From Paroedura picta (Eukaryota > Chordata > Lepidosauria > Squamata > Gekkonidae), in NCBI RefSeq assembly GCF_049243985.1, contig NC_135375.1, positions 55,634,674 through 55,698,673 on the forward strand: 64,000 nucleotides of DNA, read 5' to 3'. The position numbers and the translations under genes were made by a program. This document shows, one piece after another, positions 52,564 through 64,000 of the stretch (the first letter of the stretch is position 1; every line of letters begins with the position of its first letter). The notes beneath the pieces were generated by a model that worked only from the letters and a program-made list of their open reading frames with translations, ran no database searches and had not been told where the DNA came from.

Positions 52564-55138
52564 TTTATTTGTTAGGAAACAATACAAATGTATAATTAAA
52601 TGGAGTACATTTGAATTTACATTCAGCAAAGGTAAAACCAAAAAGTACTTCGCATTTCTTAAACCACCTTTATTCAATGTTAAAGCCCCCTCTAGTGTTT
52701 AAAAACAACTGCAAACTTGTACATGATCAGATAATTTGGCTACTTAAATTTAGCTGATCTTTTCAAAAAGATAAAAATGAAAGTTCCAGATGTCCCTCTC
52801 TGCTCATATAGTAATTAACAATATACTAGTAATGCAATCCTGTGCAGCTATCCCATGGAAGTCAAAGGCTAGAGTAACACTGCCTAGGATTGCACTGTAA
52901 GTAGCCATAACTAATATTTACACATATTTCTGTAAAATAAGAATGTTCGTTATTTTAAAGACTGATGAGCATTTCATACATTCTCAGGAAATCCAATGAA
53001 TCATGTTATTGAATCAAAAATGTTTCTTATACCTCCCCTATGTCCTGATATTAAAAATAGAATTGATACAGCCAATTAACAAATACTATACTTAAACCAA
53101 TCACCCACCCACCCCTACCAAATCAATTTGGTCTTTCAAAAGTTATCTAGATTTGCATTTAGTTATTTATACTGCAGCCCTACTGAACAAGAAATATAGA
53201 TTAAAGCCCAATATTTAGAAAAACCACAGCTAAAACAACATTTGTGGTCTATAATAAAGAAGAAAACAGTGAATAAACCCAGAAGATTAATAACTTAACT
53301 ACCTTAGCTGTTTGGTTTTTTTTAATTCAAGATTTACCTCAAAGAATATTGAAAAACTGCAGCATGCATCTCCCTACTTACTGGTCACCAGCTCTAGTCC
53401 TATAAGGATTAACTATAGAAGAGAACCATGTTTGTTGGAAAAAGAGACACATTTGAAAGATTCGTTCACACAGTTCACACTGATGGGCTAAATATAGGAA
53501 TGCAAATCAAGCTTAATGTAGCCGCTTCACATTTTCTGCCTATTGAGCTGGATCACTTTTGGCACCATTAACACCACAGGACAGCAGTCTTGCTAACATA
53601 GGCAAAGTTGTACTTGCGGTCCTAGCACAGCAAGTTCTAATTATAGCTAAACTATACTGAGAGAGAAAGTTTATTCCTCTATAGATCCCAAGAACATTAG
53701 CAGAATGTTTCTAAAAGCTCATTAACCAGATTATATACTATCATCATACCAGACGTAGGTTTTTGTGCATAAAAATACTGTGCTACACAAAGTTTTTGCA
53801 TAATACTGTGCAAATAGCATATACTGTGGTGCCTACAATGGATGGGAATAAGCATTCTTATCCACGCTATGCAGTTTAAGGTGGACTGATGCACTAGAGG
53901 CGACATTTGGATCCAGACTATTGTAACTATGCACTGAATTTTGCATATATGGTAACCAGTGCAAAGTTTGAAGCCATGTACACTGTTTGATAAGATAATC
54001 TGCTAAATTAGTAATTTTACAATTTCTCAACTCCTGACTGAGAGAAAAAATTGTTTCTTGTCCAAGAGGCATGCAGTAGGCTAAAACCAAACACATTTCT
54101 TTAAATCATTTTTAAAGTTTCTTCAAAAATTTAGAAAAATCCTCTCAGGCAATTATACATTTCTAGTCAGTTTGAAGCTGCAAAACACAGAATATTTTCC
54201 CTATCTAAGTAGGTTCATGGATATGCTGATAATCAAACAGCAACTGGTACTCTATCTCTGGGAGAGCTCTCATATGCATTGGCTTGCAGAAGCAAAATGC
54301 ACAACCTTTAATGTGTTTTCCTCCATGGAAACAATATCAATGTAGGGAAACTGTTATATATAAAACAGAAGAGGTTCTGTGAAGTGGATGTACGATTACT
54401 TAATGGTGGGCATAGCCCTCTTTGACAGAAGGGAGTCTGAGCCTAATTCTACCAAGCTTTCTTGCTGAGCTCTACCGCCATTCGTTTCAGAGCTGTACCT
54501 CACTAAAATTATGGAGAGAATATAGCACTAGCCAGGGTTATACTTTTTGAGAAAAGAGATGAACTGAGAGTTTCAAGGTGACTGGCATATTTGGCATGAC
54601 TGGCATATTTGTAAATTACAGTGGTTTATGTGAAACTTCCTATAATACAGTGATCACAGTTTCAGAGATGACAAGATGAAACACATTTTCCTTAGGCTCA
54701 ATTTCTACAAAAAATTCCCAAGATGCTGCAGCCCTTTATTCCTAGTGCAATTTTATTGAGAGGTTTGGGTAAATATCTAGACAATCAGATAAGCATGTAG
54801 GCATAAAACAAGTAATCAAAACTATCAAACAGAAATATAAAACAGAGTTAGAGAAACAAACTATCAAATAAAAACAAACTGAGGCAACAGGGGGAGGTGG
54901 GTAAACTCAGGTGCTAAAAAATAAATATTAAATATATAGATACAAACATTACAAAATCATCTAACCATTTTCATTGACACTCTTCTCTTACAACCTCAAA
55001 ACAGCCAAACTGGGGCTATGCACACTGCAGGTAATTTTGAGAGAAAGTCATGTGTGCCGGTTTTCAGACTACAGCCTTTGAAGAGACAATGAATGACCAG
55101 TTAAAACTTAGGTTCTCTCTTATACAGAAAGGCAAAAC
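52564..55138 (-). other. CEP120: Probable CEP120 3' UTR and immediate downstream sequence
   Basis: From the CEP120 stop codon leftwards the sequence is AT-rich, non-coding and free of recognisable repeats for about 2.5 kb, in contrast to the repeat mosaic beyond 52500. Minus-strand AATAAA signals occur at 54735-54740 (giving a UTR of about 0.4 kb), near 52670, and at 52564-52569 (about 2.6 kb). Which one is used cannot be told from sequence. Confidence 0.4.
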
Positions 55139-55394
55139 TCAGTTCTTTGTGTTCTGCCCCTTGCAGCTGCTTCTTTTGGAAAGCACCTCGCTGATCTGAC
55201 GCTCAAGTTCACTTACAATGTGGTCTTCGTGGTTATAGACTCCTGTCCTCAACAATGTATCTCTCTCTTCTATAAGACGGGCCAGATAGTCATCCAGACT
55301 CTCATTTACTTGTTGTGGGTGAGCACTTTGCAACTGCGAATCAAAATCCTCTTGTGAATCAGGAAAATGTTTTTTGTCTTCTTGCTGTTTTAAT
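55139..55394 (-). CDS. CEP120: CEP120, terminal coding exon
   Basis: Encodes the last 84 residues of a centrosomal protein, with a stop at 55141-55139. CEP120 works with SPICE1, CPAP and TALPID3 in centriole elongation and ciliogenesis, and its C-terminal coiled coil is needed for dimerisation and centriole targeting. The frame reads [20 protein letters not shown], then [20 protein letters not shown] and [20 protein letters not shown], the conserved C-terminal signature as I remember it from vertebrate CEP120. The exon is preceded by a good acceptor (polypyrimidine tract, then AG at 55396-55395). The phase fits the upstream exon: AG joins A to give Arg. The last about 12 residues ([11 protein letters not shown]) are species-variable. 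Assignment is by recognition, not alignment. Confidence 0.82.
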
Positions 55395-56016
55395 CTGAGA
55401 AAGAAAAAAAATGAGCAGTTCGTCGATTCACCCACAGCTAACTAGTTTTGAGAGTAAATGTGAAATTGTGAAAAAAATGTAAAAGTTGTATTGCCCTAGA
55501 AACAGCCACTATCATCCCATATTAAGAACTGTGGTACTTACTTTATTGGATAAGGCTATTAACTAGAAGCCAAGAATGCCTTTGATCAAATGCCTATGTA
55601 TCTGAGTGATTTTTAACAAGAACTAAACTGTTTAAAAACACACAGAAGACATAAGGTCAAAAGGTGTTGAAACTACCAAGCCATTTAAGAAGTAAAGTGT
55701 TTTGTTCACCAGAGATTTGAGAACAGGCACCATTAATGTATCTTTTTATGCAGCAAACAGGTATGCTTAGAACAAGACAGGGTAAAAAAAGGTTTGCTAT
55801 AATATAGCTATAGTCAAGGTAAAAAAAACTGGGTCTGGTAGCCTTTGGCATAGATTTCCTATAATACAGGATTGTTACATTTTATAAATGGGCAAATATT
55901 ACCTAAGGGACCAAAAGCTGTGTTCTGCTCCTGGACTGACAGCCAATTAAGTGTGACTTAGCTGAACCCTCACCTATTCAGAGGCAGAAATAAAAATCCA
56001 ACAAATGGTACAATAC
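55395..56016 (-). other. CEP120: CEP120 last intron
   Basis: A 622-bp GT-AG intron between the two recognised exons (donor GTATTG after 56017, acceptor CTCAG before 55394). It contains no recognisable repeat. Confidence 0.78.
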
Positions 56017-56162
56017 CTGTTCAGTTCATTTTTGATATCCTCCAGCTCTTGCCGCTGAGCCTTTCCCAATTCTTTTTCTTCTGCTGCCAAGTATCGAAGC
56101 CTCATGTGCTCCAGCTCTTGCTGCTGCTTTTTAAGACGGGCCATTGCATTCTCTTGTTCGCG
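56017..56162 (-). CDS. CEP120: CEP120, penultimate coding exon
   Basis: A 146-bp exon encoding 48 codons plus two bases: [48 protein letters not shown]. It is almost entirely charged or Gln-rich heptad-type sequence, consistent with the C-terminal coiled coil of CEP120. It is bounded by TTAG acceptor (56164-56163) and GTATTG donor (56016-56011) and starts in phase 0. Spliced to the terminal exon it reads ...[16 protein letters not shown] without interruption. It is absent from any long open frame because introns close it on both sides. Coiled coils are easily confused between centrosomal proteins, but the joined C-terminus supports CEP120. Confidence 0.8.
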
Positions 56163-57360
56163 CTAAGGAAAGACCAAGTAGTTTCATTTACTTCACAGCT
56201 TGCTACATGTGGCTTTTGACCGAATCTTTGCTACTATGCACGTGATGGACAAATAACATGTCATTCACATACAGATAATTTACAAGAATCACAAAGATAG
56301 CTTAGATTGAGCACATACGTGATAAACTAACCATCACTAAAGAACAGTCTCAGGTTTGAAATAGCACAGATATATCTCCATTTGTATGGGTGGATCTTGT
56401 TATACAAACAGACAAGCATGTAAGTTATTACAACTCAATGAAATGCTGAAATCCATTCTGAAGTAGTTAAGTTTTAAGTGTCACACGTCTCCACCTAAAA
56501 AAAATAAAATAAAATGAAGCACAGGCATATTAGGCTGCCAGCTCTTGAAGAGACTACAAAAAGACTGGGAGAACAATAATAAAAAGGCTTCTCAAATGTC
56601 ATGAAACTATGATATGCCAGAATAACACCCTGATAAGTTACAGCAGAAAGAGCAGAATGGTGTCCTTCCTTGCTGAAAAACTCCCTTAGAGCAAGGGTTC
56701 CCTTATTCACCAGCTGCCACCAATCAACGCCTCCTGAGAACTTCTAGACTGACCTGCTGAGAGGGTATTCTTCCAGCACATTACTAGAGCTGCAGTAAAG
56801 TGGCAGGCGAAAAGTCCTAGTAAATACCTCATAACCAATGATGTAGTGTCCGTGCAGTCTAGCATAGAGGGCAGAGATTCAGAAAAAAAACATCTCAGGG
56901 AAATAAATTGTACTAAGTGAAGTCAAAAGATGTCTTCTTAAAAAGGATTACTATAAAAGACAGAACAACAAAAAAGGAAAACAATGGTTCATCTCCAACT
57001 CTGATGCCAGCGGCTACTGTTACCAGTCATCGAGAGGAATAAAATATAGACCCACCCTATCAAGCATAATGGTTATGGCTCTGAAATTCCATGACAAATG
57101 GGTGGTCGGGGCCCAAATTGGACTGACATTGTCCAAAAGGGATTAGCTATCAGGATGGTCCAATGTGGAACTGAAATGAATGGATCATTCTAATGTGAAC
57201 TCCCCAGATCCCAGACACCTCTAGGTGGCACTCTTGCTCTAATAAGGGGTTAGGGTTTCGGTCACTAAGGCTTGAAATATAATGAAAGCTAACTGAATCA
57301 TGTGTTTTTTGAAAATGAGTAAGTACTGACTGAGACACCCAGCAATCTATCCTTAATAGC
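56163..57360 (-). other. CEP120: CEP120 upstream intron, proximal part
   Basis: No further CEP120 exon with splice sites and coiled-coil codons was found from here to 64000, so this intron probably exceeds 7.8 kb and leaves the window. This first part holds no recognised repeat. Confidence 0.5.
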
Positions 57361-57364
57361 AGTA

Positions 57365-57640
57365 TATTAAATTCATTGTTGCTGTTGTCAGCCATTCAGT
57401 CATGTTCGACTCCAGGCGATCTCATGGCACAGCTGTTATCACAATCTACAATCTTGCACTGCCCCCCTCAGCTGTGCAATGTTCTGGCCGGTGCCCATTC
57501 TAATTGTGTCCAACATCTGCACCGTTTGTCAGCCTGGTATCCTTTTTCCACTGACCAGTCCTAGCATAATTGCTCTCTCTATTGAGTTTGATCGCATGAT
57601 ATGGCCAAAGTAAGTGAGCCAGAGTTTAATGACTTTGCCT
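57365..57640. mobile_element. Diverged LINE-like fragment, family unsure
   Basis: The order 'CAGTCATGTTCGACTCCAGG', 'GCGATCTCATGGCACAGC' and 'GCATGATATGGCCAAAGTAA' resembles reversed pieces of LINE sequence found in reptile genomes ('...GGTGGCCAAAGTATTTGAG'). I cannot place the family. Confidence 0.4.
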
Positions 57641-59038
57641 ACCAATGATATATCAAATTTTAGAACAATGAAAACCAGGCACCAACAGAGCCAATTTTTA
57701 TCACTCTGCAGAATGCATGTCAACAATTGAATGTCCTCTGATGAGTTGCCTTACAGTGAATTTGAAACTGCAGCAGAGAAGGACCTTTCCAGATCTTCTC
57801 TGGAAGTCCTTTCTCAAAGGATCAATGTCTGCCATCTGCCAAGTATAAGATGAAGAGAAAGCTAGAAGCAGCTGCTTTGAGGACCTCAACAGGACATGGA
57901 TCTATATAAGGAAATATACAGCACCTTAAATTCAGTGCAGAAACTAAGTTGTTCAAAATGGGCATACTGTATATCTGGAGGCATGCAGCAGTCAGCAGAC
58001 AGGCTGCAGTAACCGGCACTGTGTAGTTCTGCGTGACTTTAAAGGGCACCCCAGAGAAGAACAGCCTGGGAAAGATAATGAAATGGGCGTGGATACAGCT
58101 TAACACTTGACACATAAAATCTAACCTGTGACCTTTCTCCTCTCCCCAAACCATGACAAAAGTTGAGATTATCAGTAAATGTCACATTTCCTTCCCCACA
58201 CACAATTCATTAAAATCATGAGAATTAGAAACTTCTTTTCTGTATCTTTGTGCCACACCTCAAATACTGAATGCAGCACTGCGTATGTTATGCCATGAAA
58301 CCTAATAAGGCATAAAATAACTTCCACAGCCATACGTGAAGGGAATGTAAAAGCCATCTAGTAGTTCCTCACACCCAAGGTATTTTTAACATCCATATTA
58401 GAACAACTAAATTAAGCAGACAAATAACTACTTTTAATGTTTTTTCCATGTTTTAATGGTTTTTTCCATGTTCTATAGAGTTGAAGTATGAGAACCAGAC
58501 TATGTCTGAAGTACAAGATTTATGATCATTAGATCAGAGGTTTATAAAAAGAATGTACTGTTTGTAAAAGTCTAATTTCTAATGGGAAGGATTCTTTATC
58601 CATGTTTGGTGCTGACCTGGAGGCTATTTTATCAGAGCTTTTTTCTAATACATTCATTTTATACTGCCTTGTTGAATCTATTGATGATCTTAAACATTTT
58701 GTAAAATTACTGAAACACTCTCTCTGAAGGCAACCTTTTTACAACTGCCCCTGTTTGTTTCAGTTCAGTTTGATAACCTATTAAAGTTCCTTGCCCTGAC
58801 ATTTTGGATGTTTCCCAGCCATTCAACATAGTTTTTAATTCAGGGCTGGCCTAACAGTCGAAGCAACCAAACCAGAAGCTTCAGCTGCAGTGTTCTGGGG
58901 GACACCAATGAAGCAGGAAGTAGAGCAAGGAGTGTGCCCTAGCACCTCCACCTCCCCCCCCTCCCCCAAGCTGATGTATTTTTGAGGACCCTGGATCGAA
59001 TTTTTCAGCTCTCATCTTGGGACAGCAGAATGTCTTGG
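57641..59038. other. CEP120 intron, unassigned
   Basis: No repeat or exon recognised; a C-rich tract lies at about 58950-58970. Confidence 0.4.
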
Positions 59039-59039
59039 G

Positions 59040-59142
59040 CAGGCCCTGGTTGAGGATAAAATGGAGGAGAGGAGATAAGTTGCTATTAGTCCCCAAGAAA
59101 GACTAGACAGCATATAAATGAAGTAAATAAACAAACAAGAAT
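59040..59142 (+). mobile_element. Sauria-type SINE, 3' remnant
   Basis: 'TGAGGATAAAATGGAGGAGA' followed by 'AGACAGCATATAAATGAAGT' and an A-rich end match the 3' part of old Sauria SINEs. No head. Confidence 0.6.
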
Positions 59143-60360
59143 GTAATCTTTCAATACTCTGCAGCTGCTTTAGCTCTTAGATCTTTACAACAATTTATTT
59201 ATACAAACACAGAAAAGTTCAGGGTAATGCTCCATCAAGAAGAAAACCCACGCTCTTATTTTTTGCTGTTGCATCTGAGCAGCACTTCAAAAGCATCAAT
59301 AAAGCTCATGGTAAAAGAACCAAGAGGCCATTTAGTCCAATCCTATATGCTCATATGGCTTTTCTGAAGAGGAGTTATGGACATACAGTGGACACACTGT
59401 GTTATATTATTTTGAGTAATATTCAACCTGGATTTCCCTGCAAATTGATAACATTTGTTTCTTGTGCTCAATTTCATGGGATAGAAACTACTCTCTCAAC
59501 ACCAGTAACAGATCCCCAATACCAAGTTGCATTTTACACTGGATATACCATGACCTTGATTGGTCAGTCAATCCCAGAAGTTACGAGGCAATATTATATA
59601 TATGCCTTTTAATTTTCCATGACCTCCCAGCATTTGTCTTTCCACTGTACACCTATTATGTGAAACAAGTGTCCACCCTTCAACAGGCCCTTCAGCAATG
59701 TGGTACGCTAACTAGGCCTCTTGACCAAAGTGTCATGTAAGAGGAGAAGAGGCTCTAGCCCCTTCCCCCTCACAGAAAAAATTACACTCTTCTAGGTTAA
59801 CAAAGCAAAGTCTTTTATGCTGTCCCAACATACTAACTGTTATTTGGATTCCTGTGTCATCTGACAATAAAAATACAAACAACTAGTAAATCACTAAGAA
59901 AAAAAATATCTTCAGTTCAATCTGCAAAAAGATCCTTGCAGGCTGCCAGGTACTAAAGCTAAGAGGCTCTTCAATCAAGTGGGAACGATCTTTATTTTGT
60001 CATAGCAGCTTATAAATCCAGAGAGAAGATGTAAACATACATACCCTAGACTAAACAATGGTTAAATAGCAGCCACTATTCACTCTCTGACTTGTACATA
60101 CCAAGTCTGTGGGAAAAAACGTACAACTAAAGCTAAGGAACTCAACTCAAGTTTTCTGAAAATAACCTAGAGCTGACAAGTCAGGAGGAGGGTCTGGATG
60201 CTTTCAAGACACAGTTTTTAACGGAGATTTTGATTCTGTTTTTTAAAGCAAAGATTTACATCTACTCCTAGGCTAAATTACTCATAAATTAATCACATTT
60301 ACTTTGAGAAGCTAAACAGGAGGCTGGACAAGATATAGCCCATGTCAGCCAATGAAGTCT
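59143..60360. other. CEP120 intron, unassigned
   Basis: Nothing recognised. Confidence 0.4.
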
Positions 60361-60365
60361 GTGTT

Positions 60366-60664
60366 TGTTTAAGAAGAAGAAAAAGAAGAAAAAGAAAAAG
60401 AAGAAGAAGAGGAGGAGGAGGAAGAAGAGTTGGTTCTTATATGCTGCTTTTCTCTACTCGAAGGGGGATCCCCCACAACAGACACCCTGTGGGGTGGGTG
60501 AGCCTGAGAGAGCCCTGATATCACTGCTCGGTCAGAACAGTTTTATCAGTGCCGTGGCGAGCCCAAGGTCACCCAGCTGGCTGCATGTGGGGGAATGCAG
60601 AATCGAATCCGGCATGCCAGATTAGAAGTCCGCACTCCTAACCACTACACCAAACTGGCTCTCC
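60366..60664 (-). mobile_element. Sauria SINE, full length, with expanded (TTC)n tail
   Basis: On the minus strand: head GAGAGCCAGTTTGGTGTAGT, B box near GGATTCGATTC, body 'CAGCTGGGTGACCTTGGGC', then a purine-rich (GAA)n/(GAG)n tract on the plus strand at 60371-60430 that is the tail. Close to the copy at 30052-30337, so a recent family member. Confidence 0.92.
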
Positions 60665-60666
60665 AG

Positions 60667-60815
60667 GATCCAGGTGCAAAGCCATGTTGCTCTGAAGCAG
60701 CAGAACAAACCGACTCTTTAAGACCTTTAAGGCCAACAAAGTTTTATTCAACATGTAAGATCAGATTCTGTGTGCATGCCATCTTCAGATACAATAAAGT
60801 AGAAACTACCAATCT
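60667..60815 (-). mobile_element. LINE 3'-end-like repeat (R4/Dong-like?)
   Basis: On the minus strand it reads 'GATCTTACATGTTGAATAAA', 'ACTTTGTTGGCCTTAAAGG' and 'GCAACATGGCTTTGCACCTG', the same family as 61045-61150. It directly abuts the Sauria SINE. Confidence 0.55.
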
Positions 60816-61040
60816 ATACATATAGGTAAAAGGAGAGCAGTAAATAGCATAATGAAGATTCAAGGACCAAACAGGTATAACAAGCTTAGTTTATATTGTT
60901 ACTATCCATAGTTAATTATTCTCAGCAATACACAATTAAGGATACATCTGCCTGTCAATCTCTAATTTTGACATATTTCCTTCACTATCTTTCCCCCAGT
61001 ATTTACTGCTCATACCCTCCCTACTTGTATGGACTAGTAA
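60816..61040. other. CEP120 intron, unassigned
   Basis: Short unassigned gap between two members of the same repeat. Confidence 0.4.
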
Positions 61041-61044
61041 TTTC

Positions 61045-61150
61045 TACTTCATCATTGTATCTGAAGAAGTGTGTGTGTGCATATCAAAGCCTATATCTTG
61101 AATAAAATTTGCTTGGTCTTAAAAGGTACCACTTGACACAAACTTTAGGG
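61045..61150 (+). mobile_element. LINE 3'-end-like repeat (R4/Dong-like?)
   Basis: 'GTATCTGAAGAAGTGTGTGT', 'CTTGAATAAAATTTGCTTGG' and 'TCTTAAAAGGTACCACTTGA'. Inverted relative to the copy at 60667-60815, with about 230 bases between. Confidence 0.55.
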
Positions 61151-62140
61151 GTTTTTTACAAGTGTCCTGGCTTTGCTGTGAATAAATCTTCACAGTAGTA
61201 CAAAAATGTCAAAATTTAAATTTTCCAATAATTGCAACTCAATGCACTTTTGAGTTTCTACAAAAACATTCAAAATCCAGACATATTCCTCTGTAATCAC
61301 CAAAGCTGAACTTTGACATTCTTTGTTACAACTTCAACAGAAATATACTATAATTCTCCAATGTAACAGTAAGAAATACTGCTCACTGTGATGTGCAAGT
61401 CTCCCCAAAAACTCAACTCAAAATATAAACAGGCATAATGGAATCAACATTCACGTCTGCCTTGATCTCTAAAATTCCCCAAATATGACTCGGGTTTTAT
61501 AGTCTTCAGTGGTCATCTAAGAATATCTTCACATTTTAAAAAATTAGCAGTTTTGTGCAAGAATTCACGTGTAATGATCACTGATGATCCCAAAGCACAA
61601 TCCTGTGTACATGAAACAGCTAAATCCTTTACTGCGGTGTAACAAGGTTGTGAAATATCAACAGCTTAAGTTTCATTGAAAAGCAAACGGGCACATTAAA
61701 AACATATCTACATAATTACAAATACATACAGGTATTTGTACATGTTTCAATTACATTTTATTTTCAAAATTATGATAAAGAGCATGAAGTGGCTGAAGAA
61801 ATAACTATTGTTAAGTGGAGTACTATATAGTATTAAGAATAAAAGCATGGACATTCTTCAGTTTCCAAAATATCATATTTTGTTGGAAGACTAAAAACAT
61901 ACTTTCATTCTCTTAATCTCATGTACCATGGTTATAGAAGTAAATTTTGAAATGTGTAGTATATAGGCTTAATTTCCCTACAGATGTGGTTGTATAGCCA
62001 AACCTCCACAAACTGAGGGCTACTTTAACAAACTGTTACTCAGCTTAGCCATGACAAGTAAATCGGCCTAAATTTACCTTAACAGTATTCAATCTGATGT
62101 TACACAACTCTGCTTTTCTGACTGTGGGGAGAGGATCTGT
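61151..62140. other. CEP120 intron, unassigned
   Basis: AT-rich; nothing recognised. Confidence 0.4.
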
Positions 62141-62144
62141 GGCA

Positions 62145-62600
62145 GTCAGCCAAATAGGGAGAAGGCAGACTGGTTCCCATTCCTTGCATTGGGGCAGTTA
62201 GCCCCGCCGCTTCCCCGGTCCACCCACCCAGGCCTGGCCTGAGATAGGCCCCGATGGTGCCCACGGCAGGAAAAGGAACGCCAGAAGAATCTGCTTTCCA
62301 TTGCCATAGGGCAAACAAGAGCCTGATTCGGGCCAGGTTCAGGCTGGCGCCAATGTCATCCGGAACCAGGGACCCTGCTGCCAGACAAGCACTGGCCCGG
62401 CCTTTTCTCCTCGTGTAGGAAAGGTCTGAAATAGAAGCCCTGAGCTCTGGGACAATCCCCAGCATTCTACCTGCCCCCTCCGCCAGCCCACAGGAGAGCT
62501 TGCAGCAGGGTCCCTATCCACCATGCTCTCCCTCCCACAAATCTACTGTTGCAAAAATCCTAAATGTCCTCAATTTAATGAAATGTAGGGCAACCCTGTT
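62145..62600. repeat. GC-rich block, unclassified
   Basis: Sharp GC-rich island in an AT-rich intron, with open frames on the minus strand that lack any motif, splice sites or coiled-coil character. It is probably an unclassified mobile element; no clean ends were found. Confidence 0.4.
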
Positions 62601-64000
62601 GTAGATGTCATAATATCAGATGACATTTGAATTCCTATGGAAATGTCTTAGACTTTGACTGCTGAGCTTCTACAAGCGTACAGAGGACTAGTGAGCTTAT
62701 TCTCTGAAAAATTTGGTCAGCTCTCTTATCACATATTAGCACTATTTTTTTCAAAAGTAGTAGCAGCAGTTACTTTCCTGAAACAATGCTACTGCTCTGT
62801 TAAGCATGCTTCCAAAATTAGTTTAATATTGTATACACTTGCAGCGACATATTTTAAATTCTTATTAGTAGTTTTTTATTTCAAAATGACTTTTACCTGC
62901 CCTGAACAATGAGGATAGGGAGGGTTAGTATTTAAACAAAATAATCTGGAATAAAAGGGCATTATGCTAAATACTTGAATGCTGGTCATGGTTCTAGAAT
63001 TCACAGCTTGACCAGACTGTTCACTTGTGATTAATGGAAATCTGTTCAAACACTTTTTTGGCAATGGCCACAAACTATTTGATCGCCTTTTCCAAAAGCT
63101 TGCCAGCTGGGTTTTGTCATTAACATTTATTAAAAATCCAGGATATGGCCTTCTGCATCTAATTCTCACAACATAAATGTTTTGCATAGTTCTCCAGAGA
63201 GCTCTGGTGTGACATGTTTCTGGCACAAATTGCAGCCCCACAGCTATTCACCAGAATCAATGTAAAATTATCATGGTATTACTCCAACTCAAACAAAAAA
63301 ATAACACAAATCATCAGAACTTAAGCAGACTTAACATTCTGCAAGGCTCCGAGATTTGTAATTTTATATTCAAAACACAATTAAGAGTTCTTCACACCAG
63401 TTTCATTTTTGTAAGTTTATCCGTAACACACATGCACTTAAAGTATTACCAGAAAGCCTGAAGTAAATTTTGACAATCGTGATTAAAAGTGAAAAACATT
63501 GAGAAGCATCATAATAATTTGTCATGCTGCTTTCATTATTTGGTTAAGAATGCTGATAAAGATGGTAGTTGACTCCATTGGCACCCAAAACAGCGACCCA
63601 GATAAACACTTCTGCTGCAGCTAATCATACCAGCATTGAAATTAAGCAACAAAGTTGAAGCAAAGCTAAGTTTATTTAACAATTCAGGATCCTGCTCTCA
63701 CTTCTGTTGGCCTTTTTCTGTTGGGCTGACATATTTGTTTCAAGCACTGATGAAAGCAATCAAACCTACACATTCATTGCACTACCAAAAAAGCATTTAT
63801 CAAATAACCATTTTCTTGTTTATCCAACTTTCAGTGAGACTTTAATCCAATTTAAGCAGGCATAAGATCTCCATCCTAGTTTGCTTTAAAGATTGTCAAG
63901 GGATCCTGAAGGACATTAGAACTGGCTGAGGATAGGAACCTGTTCCACTTATTGGATACAAGGCTTGCTAAAATCAGGAAGGTTTAATTCCAGACGAACA
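62601..64000. other. CEP120 intron, unassigned
   Basis: No repeat or exon recognised. The minus-strand frame at 62876-63241 has no recognised family motif. Confidence 0.4.

Noticed and set aside
60365-60625. Plus-strand frame starting with a Lys/Arg run
   Set aside because: It is the (GAA)n tail and body of a Sauria SINE read backwards.
62100-62465. 121-codon minus-strand frame as a CEP120 exon
   Set aside because: There is no splice-flanked coiled-coil sequence, and the composition follows the GC-rich block.
62876-63241. 121-codon minus-strand frame as a CEP120 exon
   Set aside because: The residues (LWRTMQNIYVVRIRCRRPYP) do not resemble the coiled-coil part expected upstream, and clear splice sites were not found.
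1-64000. Endogenous retroviruses, LTR elements, Polintons or toxin genes
   Set aside because: No gag, protease, integrase, envelope or capsid motif and no paired LTRs were recognised. All reverse transcriptase signals belong to LINEs.

Overview
The window looks like nuclear DNA of a squamate reptile, most likely a lizard. This rests on its repeats: Sauria-type tRNA SINEs, a 5S-rRNA-derived SINE of the 5S-Sauria type, abundant CR1 with the (ATTCTATG)n tail, L2-like LINE 3' ends, reptile hAT MITEs and a Helitron. There is no bacterial gene density, operon or CRISPR array. I recognised no retroviral, LTR or Polinton-like element.

The only host gene I can support is the 3' end of CEP120, a centriole-assembly protein, on the minus strand. 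Its terminal coding exon is at 55139-55394 and the exon before it at 56017-56162. The sequence below 55139 is a long, repeat-poor, AT-rich stretch that probably includes its 3' UTR. The sequence above 56163 is an upstream intron that runs off the window. In mammals the region 3' of CEP120 is a gene-poor interval towards PRDM6, and positions 1 to about 52500 fit that: no other host exon was recognised.

Layout: 1-10300 is a mosaic of CR1 and L2-like fragments, with hAT elements inserted into CR1 and a TIR element at 8120-9149. 10454-11349 is a second TIR element. 13221-14776 is a probable non-autonomous Helitron on the minus strand. 15308-18500 holds two copies of a tRNA-derived SINE, each inside an L2-like 3' tail with clear target-site duplications. 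21427-22785 and 36802-37431 are long and short members of one TIR family, both flanked by TCA. 26448-29720 is the best preserved element, a CR1 LINE with part of ORF1 and almost all of ORF2. 43926-44549 is another CR1 end next to a hAT piece. 45400-48005 is a second, different LINE (jockey/I/Vingi-like). 51438-51967 is a TA-flanked MITE with an internal 31-bp tandem repeat. 52564-64000 is the CEP120 tail and its introns, with a few SINEs.

The strongest candidate for something undescribed is the family of non-autonomous DNA transposons whose ends share the core TTCCGCAC (copies at 10454-11349, 21427-22785 and 36802-37431, with a more distant relative at 8120-9149). They have 3-bp target duplications, GC-rich interiors, internal duplications and no visible transposase. 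Family names for repeats come from memory of consensus features, not from a database search; element edges are good to the base only where a target-site duplication is quoted.
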